From positions 1 through 49,743 of IMG/VR virus record IMGVR_UViG_3300030090_002957: DNA of 49,743 nucleotides; one strand, written 5' to 3'. Source of the DNA: a virus. Positions 32,429-41,829 of this stretch are shown here, in pieces (positions within the stretch are counted from its first letter, which is position 1; each line of letters begins with the position of its first letter). Below the pieces are notes generated by a model. That model did not search any database. It saw only the letters and a program-made list of their open reading frames with translations, and was not told where the DNA came from. A program made the position numbers and the translations under genes.

Positions 32429-34627
32429 TTACGCTACTTTTTGCTTTCTTCTTTTTCTTTCTCTCTCCATAAGTTCTCTACGAACAACATTTTGAGCTTC
32501 TACTTCTGGAGCAGATCTAAGATAATCCAACCCTGTAGGAGTAGTGCCTCCTAAGTTTTGAAGCATTTCTCTTTCTTTTGTTTCACTAGCTATGTCCATA
32601 GCTTGTCGGAAACTCATAGCATCTGTACCTGTACCTGTACCTACACCACCAGCAAGAGCCTTATCTTCATTAGGATCTTCAGTAGGTACTTCCTCAAGCT
32701 TATCAAATCTAGTAGGATCTAGTTTATCTTTAGATTCAGAAACAGCTACTTTAGCAGCCTTATTTGCAGTTTGCCTAGCGAGCTTTAAAAATTCACTCAT
32801 AGACATAGACTTTTTCTTTTTAGAAAGCTCAGTGTCTTTTAAAGGTATTTTTGTATCAACCGTTTGTTTAGCATCAGTTGTTCCTATGACAACAGTGTCA
32901 GAAGGTTTTTTATCTTTTTGTTTATTAGATGTAATATCTTTTGGTTTAGGTGGTTCACCCTCTTTTGGTTTGGGTGTTTCATCATCACCACCACGCCCTA
33001 ACATATAACCAGTAGCTCCAAGTCCTCCACCACCTAAGACTACTGTTGTAGGTAACACTTTTTTAAATGCAACATCGGAAGCTGCCTTGGTTCCCTCTTT
33101 TACTTTACCCCCTACTTTAGCAGCTCCTTTCCCTACCTCTTTAGTTATATTACCAAACCCTTCGTTTGTAGCTGGGTTAAATGATCTCTTTCCTACCCCT
33201 TCAGCAACTTCTTCGGTTGCCTCTCTAAGAGGAGCAGGTGGGAAGAACTTATTCATCTGTTCTTGTGTTAGACCACCAGTACCCTCTTTAGTTGTTGCAG
33301 CTACATCATCTGTTTGTGTGGTAGTTTTAGATGGCTCCGTTTTAGTTGTGTCTGTTTTAGTAGTACTCGCTTTAGTTGTATCTGTTTTAGTATCCGCTTT
33401 AGTAGTACCCGCTTTAGTAGTATCCACTTTGGTAGGTTGCTTCCCTTCATTTATAGGGGTTTGTGGTCTACCCTCTTGTGGTTTCACCTCTTGTGGTTTC
33501 ACCTCTTTTGGTTTTGCTTTTGGTGTTGGTGGTAACTGATCTGGCTTTTTAGGTAAGCGTGGTAGTTGTTGACTACCTAAAGCTGGAGGTTTAGGAGGTT
33601 CGGGTTTTACTGGTGGCTTACCAACTGCTGCTGGCCTTTTAAGCTCATTAGTAAATATACCTTTAGCTTCATTTTCTTTGACTGCTTGCTTATAAGCTTC
33701 CATGTCAGCCTTACGTTTGTTGTAAGCTGCTAAATCTTTTTTATACTGAGGCAGTACTTTATTTTTGTAGTTAGGTAGTATTTTAGTTTTATAATTTTTT
33801 TGAGCTTCATCTAAAACTTTTGCATTATACTTATTTTGCTCTACAATTTTTTTCCTAACTGCTTGTACTTCTTTCTTCTTTTTCTCGTACTCAGCCATCC
33901 TACCTCTATTGATTTGCTCATTGGTGGCTTTTTTAGTAGGGGCTTGTGGTTTAGAATCACCTAAACTTTTTGCTTTATCGGCTGCTTCTCTAGCTTGTTT
34001 CTTTTTATCTTCTGCTAACTTCTTATTTAGAGCTACTTTTTTCTCCCTTAACTCTTTTATTTTTTTAGACGTTCCTGTAGCAGCTTCTTGTTTAGTAACT
34101 CCTTTTTGTTTGGCTACTTTTTCAAGTTCAGTAAGTGTGTCTTGTGGTTTCCCACCTCCCTTAACTATTTGAGGTGCAGGAGCCGTTGTCTTAGGCGGTG
34201 TCTTAGAAACCTTTGAGGCTCCGCTTTTCACTTTTGTTAGATTTCTAATTAGATTTATCATATTATCTCCTTGTTTTATTACTTGCTTCCCAGCAGCTTT
34301 TAATGGCAACCCTGAAAAAGTAAATGGTAGGGCAGCAGCCTCTACCATCATCATGGTTTCTTTTCGTTTTGAGTCAGCAAATTTTTTGGCTAGTTCTTCT
34401 TTGTCTGGTTTTTCTGGTGCTTTATAGTCTATCCCTGCTCTAAGGTTTGCATTAGGAGAGCTTAAAACTTGTGTCGGTAGGTTCTTATATTTTTCTGCTT
34501 GTTTTTTGTTTAAATCGTCTACGACTTTCTTCCAATCTTTTTTGGGAATTTTTGAAAAATCTGGTATATCCAAACCCTGCCCTATATCCAATACTGGATA
34601 AAAAGTAGAAGAATCCTTAGAAGCCAT
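32429..34627 (-). CDS. Low-complexity internal virion protein, 732 aa
   Basis: Domains in order: a basic/helical N-terminus; a Lys/Glu coiled coil (about 190-310); a Pro-rich stretch (KPPVKPEPPKPPALG, then KPKEVKPQEVKPQEGRPQ); a Thr/Lys repeat region (units of TTKADT/TTKASTT, encoded by short tandem DNA repeats at about 33330-33430). Near residue 540 is a glycine-rich hydrophobic segment, VVLGGGGLGATGYMLGRGG. A Lys/Ser-rich C-terminus follows. Disordered linker plus membrane-like segment suits a protein that extends during DNA ejection. Family not recognised. Confidence 0.55.
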   Translation of the reverse strand: MASKDSSTFYPVLDIGQGLDIPDFSKIPKKDWKKVVDDLNKKQAEKYKNLPTQVLSSPNANLRAGIDYKAPEKPDKEELAKKFADSKRKETMMMVEAAALPFTFSGLPLKAAGKQVIKQGDNMINLIRNLTKVKSGASKVSKTPPKTTAPAPQIVKGGGKPQDTLTELEKVAKQKGVTKQEAATGTSKKIKELREKKVALNKKLAEDKKKQAREAADKAKSLGDSKPQAPTKKATNEQINRGRMAEYEKKKKEVQAVRKKIVEQNKYNAKVLDEAQKNYKTKILPNYKNKVLPQYKKDLAAYNKRKADMEAYKQAVKENEAKGIFTNELKRPAAVGKPPVKPEPPKPPALGSQQLPRLPKKPDQLPPTPKAKPKEVKPQEVKPQEGRPQTPINEGKQPTKVDTTKAGTTKADTKTDTTKASTTKTDTTKTEPSKTTTQTDDVAATTKEGTGGLTQEQMNKFFPPAPLREATEEVAEGVGKRSFNPATNEGFGNITKEVGKGAAKVGGKVKEGTKAASDVAFKKVLPTTVVLGGGGLGATGYMLGRGGDDETPKPKEGEPPKPKDITSNKQKDKKPSDTVVIGTTDAKQTVDTKIPLKDTELSKKKKSMSMSEFLKLARQTANKAAKVAVSESKDKLDPTRFDKLEEVPTEDPNEDKALAGGVGTGTGTDAMSFRQAMDIASETKEREMLQNLGGTTPTGLDYLRSAPEVEAQNVVRRELMERERKRRKQKVA

Positions 34628-34673
34628 ATACTATAAATTTACTGCTTTTTCAGCTAACCGCAACCGCTCAAAT

Positions 34674-36443
34674 CTAAGCGAGAGGTTGATTTGTTAGTAC
34701 GCCTGTAAGCTGTTTTATAGACCTTCTGCGCCTTGATCCCTGAGTCTTGTTTCCTAAATCAAGAGGCTCTACAGCTACAAGACCGTGACGTTGCCTTGCG
34801 ACATCGATGCAAATAAAGGCAGCATCAGCTAAGTCAGGGGATTTTCCTAGTCGATTTTTATAATCTGGCTTGGATTCTAGCTTCATTCTAAGGGTAGAAC
34901 CTTTGACCATATCGTACTTACGACCTACAACTTCTTGTGCTAACTCATTAGTAATACCAAATAACTGGTTAGTTCTACAGAATTCCTTACCCACAAACCA
35001 AAGTTCAGTAACTCGATTGACATACAGTTCATTACCTACCAGTTTACTGTTCGTACTGACTCGCTTGTCAGATGCTTTTCCACCAAATGAAACACGAAGA
35101 ATATCATCACCAAACTCAGCAGCGAGAATGTCAGCCAAAGGACTACCAGCACCTGTGGAGTCGATTCCTAAATTGGCTGGGAGTATCTTCCTCTTGTTGC
35201 ACTCGTCCTTTATCTGCTGAACAATCTGATAAGAACGGGGGACGGCTTTGTTGGTGGCATCGTCAGTAAGAGCTATTGCTTCATCAAGCTGGCAAACAAA
35301 TTGACCAGACTTATCATACCCAACATAACCAGTATATAGTATTGTTCGGTCACCACCATTAGTAAATGCGGGGTCACAACCAGCAATAGGTGTAGGAGTT
35401 CCCTCCCATTCTATTCTACCCATAGCTCCTGACTTAACTAACTCAGCGTCTGTATAAACTCCATCGGTTTCATCAGAGTCAAAGAATACAGCACGTACCA
35501 TTCGATAGTAACCTCTACTCTCTTGCCCCAGCAGTGCTTTGTCTTCCTCTATCTTTTCTTCTGTAGGTAGCCAAGGGTATACTGTTTCACCAGCAATTAT
35601 GTTAGGAGATCTTTCCCCATCATATCTTTTGTAAAGACCACCCCATTTTGTTTTCCAAGTTTCGTCTATGTTAGGATCAATAGAATCCCAGCCTTGTGCT
35701 GGTTCACTCCACTCACCAAAAGCATCCCAACGAGAAGCAGGGTTTGATAAACCAACCAAACTAAATGATGGGTTCTTTGATAAGTTAGATAGACCTGCTT
35801 GTAGTATTGCTGTTGATAGTTCTGAAAGCTCGTCTGCAATCAAGATGACATTCTTTTGTTTGATACCGATAAACTTACCAACAGCTTCTCTAGTCTTACT
35901 ACGTTCTGCTGCAATCAAACTTAAACCAGCTTTCTCTATCAGAGTTCCATTCTCATTTACGTAAGCGACGTTACCTATAGAATCTCTTATCTTAAATGGT
36001 GCGCCATCTAACACTGTTAACAAACTAATAACAGAACCCCATATCCTTTTCCTTGCCTCACGTAACGTAGTCGATGTCAGTAGAACTAGTGTGTCTCTTG
36101 GTGCAGCTAACCAGTTCAGGATTCCCCATGCAGCCATAGTGTGTGACTTACCAGATGACGCAGCACCACCAATAGACACATACTTATTTTGTATAACAGC
36201 TTGTATCATACTCTCTGCCCAAGGATGCTTAACCATCAGAGGTTCAGGGAGTTCGTCATGGTTCCATAATTCGTCACACAATCTCCAGAAGTAATACTCT
36301 CTTGCCTTATTACTTTTATGGTTGGCTAAACCAAACAACAAACCTGTCACTGTGTTTGTTGCATCAATACTCATCCCACCTACATCCATCTTAGATGTCT
36401 TTTCATCTATCCGTGGTTCATATATCCGTAAGGTCTGCGTCAT
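34674..36443 (-). CDS. terL: Terminase large subunit, 589 aa
   Basis: Two-domain packaging motor. The ATPase part has Walker A GAASSGKSHT near residue 100 and Walker B NVILIADELSEL near 200. The nuclease part has the acidic RNase H-like residues in AGCDPAFTNGGDRT, LGIDSTGAGSPLADIL and KSPDLADAAFICID. Length is normal for the family. It uses ATP to drive DNA through the portal and cuts it. It is the first gene of a minus-strand operon with the presumed ejection proteins and is divergent from the HTH gene at 36487. Confidence 0.93.
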   Translation of the reverse strand: MTQTLRIYEPRIDEKTSKMDVGGMSIDATNTVTGLLFGLANHKSNKAREYYFWRLCDELWNHDELPEPLMVKHPWAESMIQAVIQNKYVSIGGAASSGKSHTMAAWGILNWLAAPRDTLVLLTSTTLREARKRIWGSVISLLTVLDGAPFKIRDSIGNVAYVNENGTLIEKAGLSLIAAERSKTREAVGKFIGIKQKNVILIADELSELSTAILQAGLSNLSKNPSFSLVGLSNPASRWDAFGEWSEPAQGWDSIDPNIDETWKTKWGGLYKRYDGERSPNIIAGETVYPWLPTEEKIEEDKALLGQESRGYYRMVRAVFFDSDETDGVYTDAELVKSGAMGRIEWEGTPTPIAGCDPAFTNGGDRTILYTGYVGYDKSGQFVCQLDEAIALTDDATNKAVPRSYQIVQQIKDECNKRKILPANLGIDSTGAGSPLADILAAEFGDDILRVSFGGKASDKRVSTNSKLVGNELYVNRVTELWFVGKEFCRTNQLFGITNELAQEVVGRKYDMVKGSTLRMKLESKPDYKNRLGKSPDLADAAFICIDVARQRHGLVAVEPLDLGNKTQGSRRRRSIKQLTGVLTNQPLA

Positions 36444-36448
36444 TTAAT

Positions 36449-36477
36449 TTGAAAGCTATGTAAATATATAGTATATA
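36449..36477 (+). promoter_or_regulatory. Possible promoter in the terminase/HTH divergent gap
   Basis: TTGAAA (36449-36454), 17 bases, TATATA (36472-36477) on the plus strand in a 43-base AT-rich gap. Transcription would begin almost at the TTG start of 36487, giving a leaderless message. No matching element was found for the terminase direction. Confidence 0.45.
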
Positions 36478-36486
36478 TTAAGTGCT

Positions 36487-37107
36487 TTGGCTTATAAATC
36501 TAAAAAATCTAAGCTGCTTAAACATGCTCTCGAAATGTACGAGCAGCAATATAAACTTGTTACTATTGCGAAGGAGTTAGGAATCAATGTCTCTACACTC
36601 CGTAGATGGTTAAGGGATGAGGGTGCAAAACCAAAGAAAGACCCACATGCAAACAACCCATCTTTAAAAGAAGATGAAGAAGTAGAAGAAAACAAAGATC
36701 CTTTACAATCATCACTTGATGATGACTTAGAAGGTAAAACAGATGAGGCTATAAAAGAAGCTAAACTGGAAGCTCGTATAGATGAGGACAAGAAACTTAT
36801 GGAGATTGCTCAATCACAATCATCTCCAGCAGAAAAGTATCAATCTTATGTAGCTGCCTCTGCTATAAAATTACTTCGAGATAGTATTAAAAACCTTAGA
36901 GGTCCACGTACAGTTAAAGAACTGTCTGAGTTAGATCAGTTAATACGTAGGAATTTAGGTTTGAATGCACGTACAGCAGGGGGTTCAGGCAAGTTGCAGA
37001 TAGACATTAGTATTTTAAATAACGCAAAGGCAGACCGTGGTGATGGTGCTGTTAAAATAAACAAAGATAAAATAATAGATGTTGAGCCAGACGATGATAA
37101 ATCCTGA
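36487..37107 (+). CDS. HTH protein, candidate terminase small subunit or regulator, 206 aa
   Basis: Residues about 12-45 (ALEMYEQQYKLVTIAKELGI, NVSTLRRWLRDEGAKPK) form a clear helix-turn-helix. A long acidic linker follows (DEEVEENKDPLQSSLDDDLE), then a helical region around residues 110-170 and an acidic C-terminus. An HTH plus oligomerising helices next to the large terminase is the usual profile of the small subunit, but divergent orientation is unusual, so a replication or transcription regulator is possible. The start is TTG 36487; ATG 36535 is an alternative that would cut into the HTH. Confidence 0.55.
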   Translation: MAYKSKKSKLLKHALEMYEQQYKLVTIAKELGINVSTLRRWLRDEGAKPKKDPHANNPSLKEDEEVEENKDPLQSSLDDDLEGKTDEAIKEAKLEARIDEDKKLMEIAQSQSSPAEKYQSYVAASAIKLLRDSIKNLRGPRTVKELSELDQLIRRNLGLNARTAGGSGKLQIDISILNNAKADRGDGAVKINKDKIIDVEPDDDKS

Positions 37108-37351
37108 AACAAAAGAAGACTTAGATAAACCTGTACTTCTATTTAGTGGTTTAGAAGATGCTTACATAGGCACGGTAGAACAGTATGGCAGACCACCTGT
37201 TGCTTGTTACTCAAAGCAAATGACAATAGATTTACTACAAAAAAATTATAACCTTACAAAGCAACAAGCTTATGAAAGGTATGAATATGAATACCTACAA
37301 ACAAACTTTTGGGAAGGTACGCCATGTTTCTTAGACGATCTATCGGAGTAA
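37079..37351 (+). CDS. GLEDA-type conserved phage protein, copy 1, 90 aa
   Basis: Contains LFSGLEDAYIGTVEQYGRPP, VACYSKQMTIDLLQKNYNLT then FWEGTPCFLDDL. This is a small family widespread in phages with G(L/M)DDA..G...R, Y...K.I..L, EA.E.....N and G..TP.F. Function is unknown. A paralogue lies at 46071-46337, so copies stand at both ends of the replication block. It overlaps the HTH gene; an internal ATG at 37094 is an alternative start. Confidence 0.65.
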   Translation: MLSQTMINPETKEDLDKPVLLFSGLEDAYIGTVEQYGRPPVACYSKQMTIDLLQKNYNLTKQQAYERYEYEYLQTNFWEGTPCFLDDLSE

Positions 37352-37593
37352 TGTTTGAAGACAGGAAGGTTGAAGAAAACCCCTGTGTCATGGTACGTAA
37401 AGAAATGGGTAAAGACTTTACCTATATTGTAGAACGTAGGTCTGGTACTTATTACAGAGTAATACCTAACTCAGCAAGAGAAGTATTTTATATACAGATG
37501 CTTGTTCCAAACGTAGACGCTTTAATACCAGAAGAAGGAGATGGCGTAATACTTTCTGCTAAAGCTATAGAACATTGTGATTATAGGAGTTGA
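37351..37593 (+). CDS. Unknown protein, 80 aa
   Basis: Starts at ATG 37351 in a TAATG junction; an earlier frame start at 37309 would overlap more. The protein (MFEDRKVEENPCVMVRKEMG, KDFTYIVERRSGTYYRVIPN) is beta-rich and small. It overlaps the RuvC-like gene by 17 bases. No family recognised. Confidence 0.5.
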   Translation: MFEDRKVEENPCVMVRKEMGKDFTYIVERRSGTYYRVIPNSAREVFYIQMLVPNVDALIPEEGDGVILSAKAIEHCDYRS

Positions 37594-38083
37594 TAACGGA
37601 CTCAACGGTGGGTTAGTCGCCATATCAAAACAAACAGGAGCTGTCATTGATAAGACAGTGATGCCTACACTTCATCGTTGTAAAAAACGAGAAACCGATA
37701 CTCGTAAAGTATATGAATGGGTGATGGCACTTGAATCAGATTTTATCTTTGCTATCGAAGAGCCATTGCACCATGCAAAGAGTTCACAAGCTGTTCGATC
37801 TATGGCAATATCATTTGGTAAATTGTTAGGACTAGCTGAGAGTAGGCAGTGGGATGTGCGATGCGTTAAAGTACGTAACTGGCAAAAAGCTATGTTAGGT
37901 CACTTGGCTCCGCCATATGATACAAAGAAAGCTGCATTAGGAGTGGCTAATATGTTAGCTCCTGAAGAATGTTGGTTAAAAAGTAAACGCTGTTCTAAAC
38001 CTCACGATGGTATGGTAGACGCTTTTCTGATAGCTAGATACATACGGAAAGGTCATGCTTTAGTAGGGTATGATAAATTGTAG
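37577..38083 (+). CDS. RuvC-like Holliday junction resolvase, 168 aa
   Basis: GTG start. RNase H-fold catalytic acids are in the expected order: Asp6 in MIIGVDNGLNGG, Glu61/Glu62 in FAIEEPLHHAKSS, and His143-Asp144 with Asp148 in KPHDGMVDAFLIARY. This matches RuvC (DxG, E, HxxD). It would cut branched DNA during recombination or before packaging. Its neighbours are an SF2 helicase, a GIY-YIG protein and a Cas4-like nuclease, a recombination set. Confidence 0.85.
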   Translation: MIIGVDNGLNGGLVAISKQTGAVIDKTVMPTLHRCKKRETDTRKVYEWVMALESDFIFAIEEPLHHAKSSQAVRSMAISFGKLLGLAESRQWDVRCVKVRNWQKAMLGHLAPPYDTKKAALGVANMLAPEECWLKSKRCSKPHDGMVDAFLIARYIRKGHALVGYDKL

Positions 38084-38128
38084 AAAGTTTTTCTTGCCTT
38101 CAATTCAAGTTCTTTTACTATGTCTTAA

Positions 38129-39421
38129 ATGAAAAACCTATTCCCCGCTCAGTCCAAAGTGGCTGACTTCTTTGAAGAAAAGCTAAGAGAAAATAAAAAC
38201 ACCCTAGATTCTAGCTCAGTTGGTACTGGAAAAACAGTAGTAGCAGCCCATTTAGCTTTACGTTTAGACCGTCCTGTAGCTGTCATGTGTCCTAAAGCAG
38301 TGATCCCTTCATGGGAAAGGGAACTAAAGGAAGTGGGGATTGATCCTATATTCGTACTTAATTTTGAAAAGGTAAGGACTGGTAATACGCCACATATGTC
38401 TAAGAGGGGTAAGAAGATAATGAACTGGAAAGTCCCTAAGAACACTTTGTTCTTAGTAGATGAGATACATAAATGCAAAGGTCCATATACACAAAATGCA
38501 CAGCTTATTATAAGCCTAGTTAAACAAGGGTTTCTAGTACATGGGATGTCAGCAACAGCGTGTGAAGATCCTACAGAGATGAGGTCTATCGGTTATATGT
38601 TAGGGCTACATAGCCTAGCTAAAACAGAAAATGGTTTATATAACTGGTTTAGTTGGATGAAAGTTAATGGGTGTTACCAAGATGAGTGGAATGGTTGGCA
38701 CTTAGGATCAAAGAGTAACCTCAAAAAGATACACGAAAAGATCTATGGGGTTATGGGGGCTAAGTTAACTGTAGCAGATTTCCCTGATTCATTCAGAAAT
38801 AACAGAGTTTTCATAGAGCCTATGCAATTTGCTGATTCTAATAAGATCATAAAGACTTATGAAAAGTTAGGTCTAACACCACAAATAATAACAGAACTTA
38901 TCGAGAATGGTTCTGTTGGAAATAGTGACCATGTGATCGTTAACATCCTACGTGCAAGACAACTAACAGAAGCGATGAAAGTCCCTGACTTAGTTACATA
39001 TGCACAAGACTTAGAAGAACAAGGTAACTCTGTAGTGTTGTTTGTTAACTTCAGAGACACTGTAGTAACACTATGTGATCAACTGGAATGTAAAGCTATA
39101 GAGGGGGGTCAAACAGTAGAAGAACGGCAAGCAATCGTAGACGAATTTCAAAATGATGAATCAACTATTGTGGTTGCTAACATTGCAGCAGGGGGTACTG
39201 GACTATCATTACACGATTGTAATGGGGATAGACCAAGAGTTAGTTTGATATGTCCTTCTTTCAATGCTAAAGACTACCTCCAAACTTTAGGACGTATTCA
39301 CCGTAATGGTGCAAAGTCTGACGCTATACAAAAAGTTTTAGTTACTTCAGGGTCTATAGAAGAAAATGTTATAGACTCTATTGAAAGAAAAATAAATAAC
39401 CTAACGGAGTTACATGGATAA
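38129..39421 (+). CDS. SF2 DNA helicase/translocase (SNF2-like), 430 aa
   Basis: Motif I is SSVGTGKTVVAAH (Gly32-Thr36), motif II is DEIH (Asp111-His114), motif III-like is GMSATACED, motif V is IAAGGTGLSLHD and motif VI is QTLGRIHRNGAKS. The two RecA-like domains are complete and there is no accessory nuclease. Phage SF2 enzymes of this type unwind or remodel branched DNA in replication and recombination. Placed directly before a GIY-YIG protein with an 8-base overlap. Confidence 0.88.
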   Translation: MKNLFPAQSKVADFFEEKLRENKNTLDSSSVGTGKTVVAAHLALRLDRPVAVMCPKAVIPSWERELKEVGIDPIFVLNFEKVRTGNTPHMSKRGKKIMNWKVPKNTLFLVDEIHKCKGPYTQNAQLIISLVKQGFLVHGMSATACEDPTEMRSIGYMLGLHSLAKTENGLYNWFSWMKVNGCYQDEWNGWHLGSKSNLKKIHEKIYGVMGAKLTVADFPDSFRNNRVFIEPMQFADSNKIIKTYEKLGLTPQIITELIENGSVGNSDHVIVNILRARQLTEAMKVPDLVTYAQDLEEQGNSVVLFVNFRDTVVTLCDQLECKAIEGGQTVEERQAIVDEFQNDESTIVVANIAAGGTGLSLHDCNGDRPRVSLICPSFNAKDYLQTLGRIHRNGAKSDAIQKVLVTSGSIEENVIDSIERKINNLTELHG

Positions 39422-40016
39422 CCAAACTGAGTATACAAAAGGTGAATACGCTACTTGTGAGTTAAGAAACAAGTGGCGTACTATGAGTATTAATGAACTA
39501 AAAGAAATTTTTGAACTTCCCGAATACAAAGAAGAGGTAGAACGAAAAGGTTTTTACTTTGAGCCGTTTGGTACAGAAGAGCATTATAGGCGTGAAAAAA
39601 TATTAAAGGAAATATCTTATATAGAGTATTTAATAAAATTTAAAAAAGAACCTATTGAAGTGCGTCAGTCCAGAAGGATTCGTGGTAAAGAAACAAATAT
39701 ATATCTTATGATAGATCACGCATGTGATTTGTACAAAATAGGGAGATCGAAGAATGTCATTCAAAGGGAAAAAACACTAGGGGCGCAGATACCAAAAATT
39801 GAATGTTTATATTCATTTGAAGGGCATGTTGAAGATGAAAAAGAGTTACATGCACGTTTCCACTCTAAACGGGGTAGGGGGGAATGGTTTGATCTAAGTG
39901 ATGATGATATTGATTATATAAAAAATTTTATACACTTTAAAAAACAACGAGAATATGAAGAAGATTCGCTACCTAAAAGTTGGCGGTGTTGGAGGGCGAG
40001 GTATTATACAGTATGA
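39414..40016 (+). CDS. GIY-YIG family protein (MUG113/T5orf172 type), 200 aa
   Basis: The C-terminal half has IYLMIDHACDLYKIGRSKNV, then QREKTLGAQIPKIECLYSFE and ELHARFHSKRGRGEWFDLSD. This is the compact MUG113/T5orf172 branch of the GIY-YIG nuclease superfamily. The N-terminal half (NELKEIFELPEYKEEVERKG) is unassigned. A role as a freestanding nuclease is inferred from family. It overlaps the next gene by 4 bases. Confidence 0.8.
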   Translation: MDNQTEYTKGEYATCELRNKWRTMSINELKEIFELPEYKEEVERKGFYFEPFGTEEHYRREKILKEISYIEYLIKFKKEPIEVRQSRRIRGKETNIYLMIDHACDLYKIGRSKNVIQREKTLGAQIPKIECLYSFEGHVEDEKELHARFHSKRGRGEWFDLSDDDIDYIKNFIHFKKQREYEEDSLPKSWRCWRARYYTV

Positions 40017-41131
40017 ATAACCAACCAGACCATAGTAGCAGAGGACACGCTCCTTTCTCACCATCAAGTCTCAAGTACGTAGCAGGTTGTTCTGGTTACG
40101 AAGGACGATCAGGTACAAACGCTGCTGCTGAAAAAGGTACTCGTATCCACGAAGCCTTAGAAGTTCGTGATCCCTCTGCCCTGCACGATGAAGACGAAGT
40201 CATGATCTATGAAGCAATCGTCAAGCAAGAGGATGAGTATACCAAGAATTATGCTAAAGGGCAGGAGTACAAGGAAGAGAATGAGATCTTACTAGATGTT
40301 GATCTTGACTCTACAAGTACGTGGGGGACTTGCGATAGACTACTTACCTTTGGCAACAAAGCTATATTGGCAGATTACAAGACAGGGGTCAGTGAAATAG
40401 ACCCACCTAGAAGTAACTGGCAAGCAAGGGCTTACACGGTTGGAGCTTTTCAAAAATATCCAGAGCTTGATGAAATCACTTTTGTGTTCTATATACCTGT
40501 ACGCAATGAAGTACTGGAAGGAACATTTACACGAGAGGAATTGCCCTTATTGGTTAAGCAACTAGCCGACGTAATACGAAATGGGGAGAAAGTGCGCCCT
40601 CAATGGGATGGTGGTTTCCCAGAAGCAGACGCACTTTCTCCTTCGGTTAACTGCCGATTTTGTAAACACGAAGAGTATTGTCCTTCACTTGGTGGTTTAG
40701 CAGTTGAAATAGTACAACGTATATCAGGAGATAATTTACCTAAAGAAAATATAGAAGATCCTACAGACCCTAACACAGTAGAGCATCTTTATATCGTAGC
40801 TAAAGTTGTAGAGAATTGGGCAAAGCGGGTAAAAGAAAAAGCAGTTACTCTAGCTAAAGATGGGATGGAGTTTCAGAACTTGAAACTTAGATCTATGGGA
40901 GCCACTCGTAAGTGTACTGACAACATAAAGCTCGTAGAGATAGCAAAAGAGTACGATTTAGAACAAGAAGATTTACTTAATTTGATTAGTATTCCCCTTA
41001 AAAAAGTAGCTAATGCTGTAGGGGATAATGCTCCTAAAGGAGAAAAAGGAGAAAAATCAAGATCTTTTCTTGACGCTGTTGAAAACAATGGCATTATAGA
41101 AACGTCAGAGGAAAGGTTTACCCTTTCTTAA
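40013..41131 (+). CDS. Cas4/RecB-like PD-(D/E)XK nuclease with probable Fe-S cluster, 372 aa
   Basis: Catalytic signature: His46 (GTRIHEALE), Asp108 (TWGTCDRLL), Asp121 and Lys123 (ILADYKTG), Gln137 (NWQARAY). Four cysteines, Cys26, Cys214, Cys217 and Cys223 (NCRFCKHEEYC), have the one-plus-three spacing of Cas4 and AddB Fe-S nucleases. It would resect DNA ends for recombination. The start ATG 40013 overlaps the upstream stop as ATGA. The following gene is a candidate ssDNA-binding protein, a usual pairing. Confidence 0.85.
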   Translation: MNNQPDHSSRGHAPFSPSSLKYVAGCSGYEGRSGTNAAAEKGTRIHEALEVRDPSALHDEDEVMIYEAIVKQEDEYTKNYAKGQEYKEENEILLDVDLDSTSTWGTCDRLLTFGNKAILADYKTGVSEIDPPRSNWQARAYTVGAFQKYPELDEITFVFYIPVRNEVLEGTFTREELPLLVKQLADVIRNGEKVRPQWDGGFPEADALSPSVNCRFCKHEEYCPSLGGLAVEIVQRISGDNLPKENIEDPTDPNTVEHLYIVAKVVENWAKRVKEKAVTLAKDGMEFQNLKLRSMGATRKCTDNIKLVEIAKEYDLEQEDLLNLISIPLKKVANAVGDNAPKGEKGEKSRSFLDAVENNGIIETSEERFTLS

Positions 41132-41170
41132 AACTAAAATAAAACTAAGACCAAAACCAAAACTAAGACC

Positions 41171-41827
41171 ATGCCCAAAACTAAACTAGTAGAAGCTAAA
41201 AAAGAAGAACTCGCAGCTCCAGTAGCTGCTCCAAGGCTTGCGATATCAGCAGAAGATATCGAGATTCCAAGACTCAATGTTATACAAGGATCTTCGGAAA
41301 TCGATGGTGACGAGGGTGCGCTCGTTATCAATAGAACCCACACTATTATGCCAACAGGAGGATCGCTTTCAGTTATCCCAATCACAGCAGTAAAAGGGTG
41401 GGCAGAAAACGTACCTTTCGGTTCAAACGAAGTAGCGAGAGTTGCTTACACCGCAGATGAGAAACAAGCAATAGCAGAGGATTCGGACTTCGGTACGATT
41501 GAGTTTGCTGATGTGACACTTCTTATCCCTGAACCAGAGGATATCGGAGAGGACGCTGCCGACGCATTCCCTTTCCCCATAGGAGAAACCTCTTATGCGA
41601 TGGGTAAAATCCATGTACGTAAAGCAGCATACCGAAATACGTTCAAGAGACTTGGACTATTTCAAGCGATGAATCCAGATTCTCCACTGTGTGCAAAACA
41701 CTGGAAGTTTCAGGCTGATCAAGCTACAGCTAACAGAGTCAGTTGGTACATACCACAAATGACTGTAACTAAGGTTGATACCGATCCACAAGTTGTTGAT
41801 TTCGTATCTAGAATTATACCTGCATAA
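41171..41827 (+). CDS. Candidate ssDNA-binding protein, 218 aa
   Basis: The N-terminal 20 residues are Lys/Ala-rich, then IEIPRLNVIQGSSEIDGDEG and a mostly beta domain (SLSVIPITAVKGWAENVPFG). The end, VSWYIPQMTVTKVDTDPQVV, is aromatic and beta. Position between a Cas4-like nuclease and the polymerase, and abundance of aromatic and basic positions, make a single-strand binding or annealing role plausible. No OB-fold signature can be proved by eye. A 12-base word AAAACTAAGACC is repeated just before the ATG. Confidence 0.5.
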   Translation: MPKTKLVEAKKEELAAPVAAPRLAISAEDIEIPRLNVIQGSSEIDGDEGALVINRTHTIMPTGGSLSVIPITAVKGWAENVPFGSNEVARVAYTADEKQAIAEDSDFGTIEFADVTLLIPEPEDIGEDAADAFPFPIGETSYAMGKIHVRKAAYRNTFKRLGLFQAMNPDSPLCAKHWKFQADQATANRVSWYIPQMTVTKVDTDPQVVDFVSRIIPA

Positions 41828-41829
41828 TT

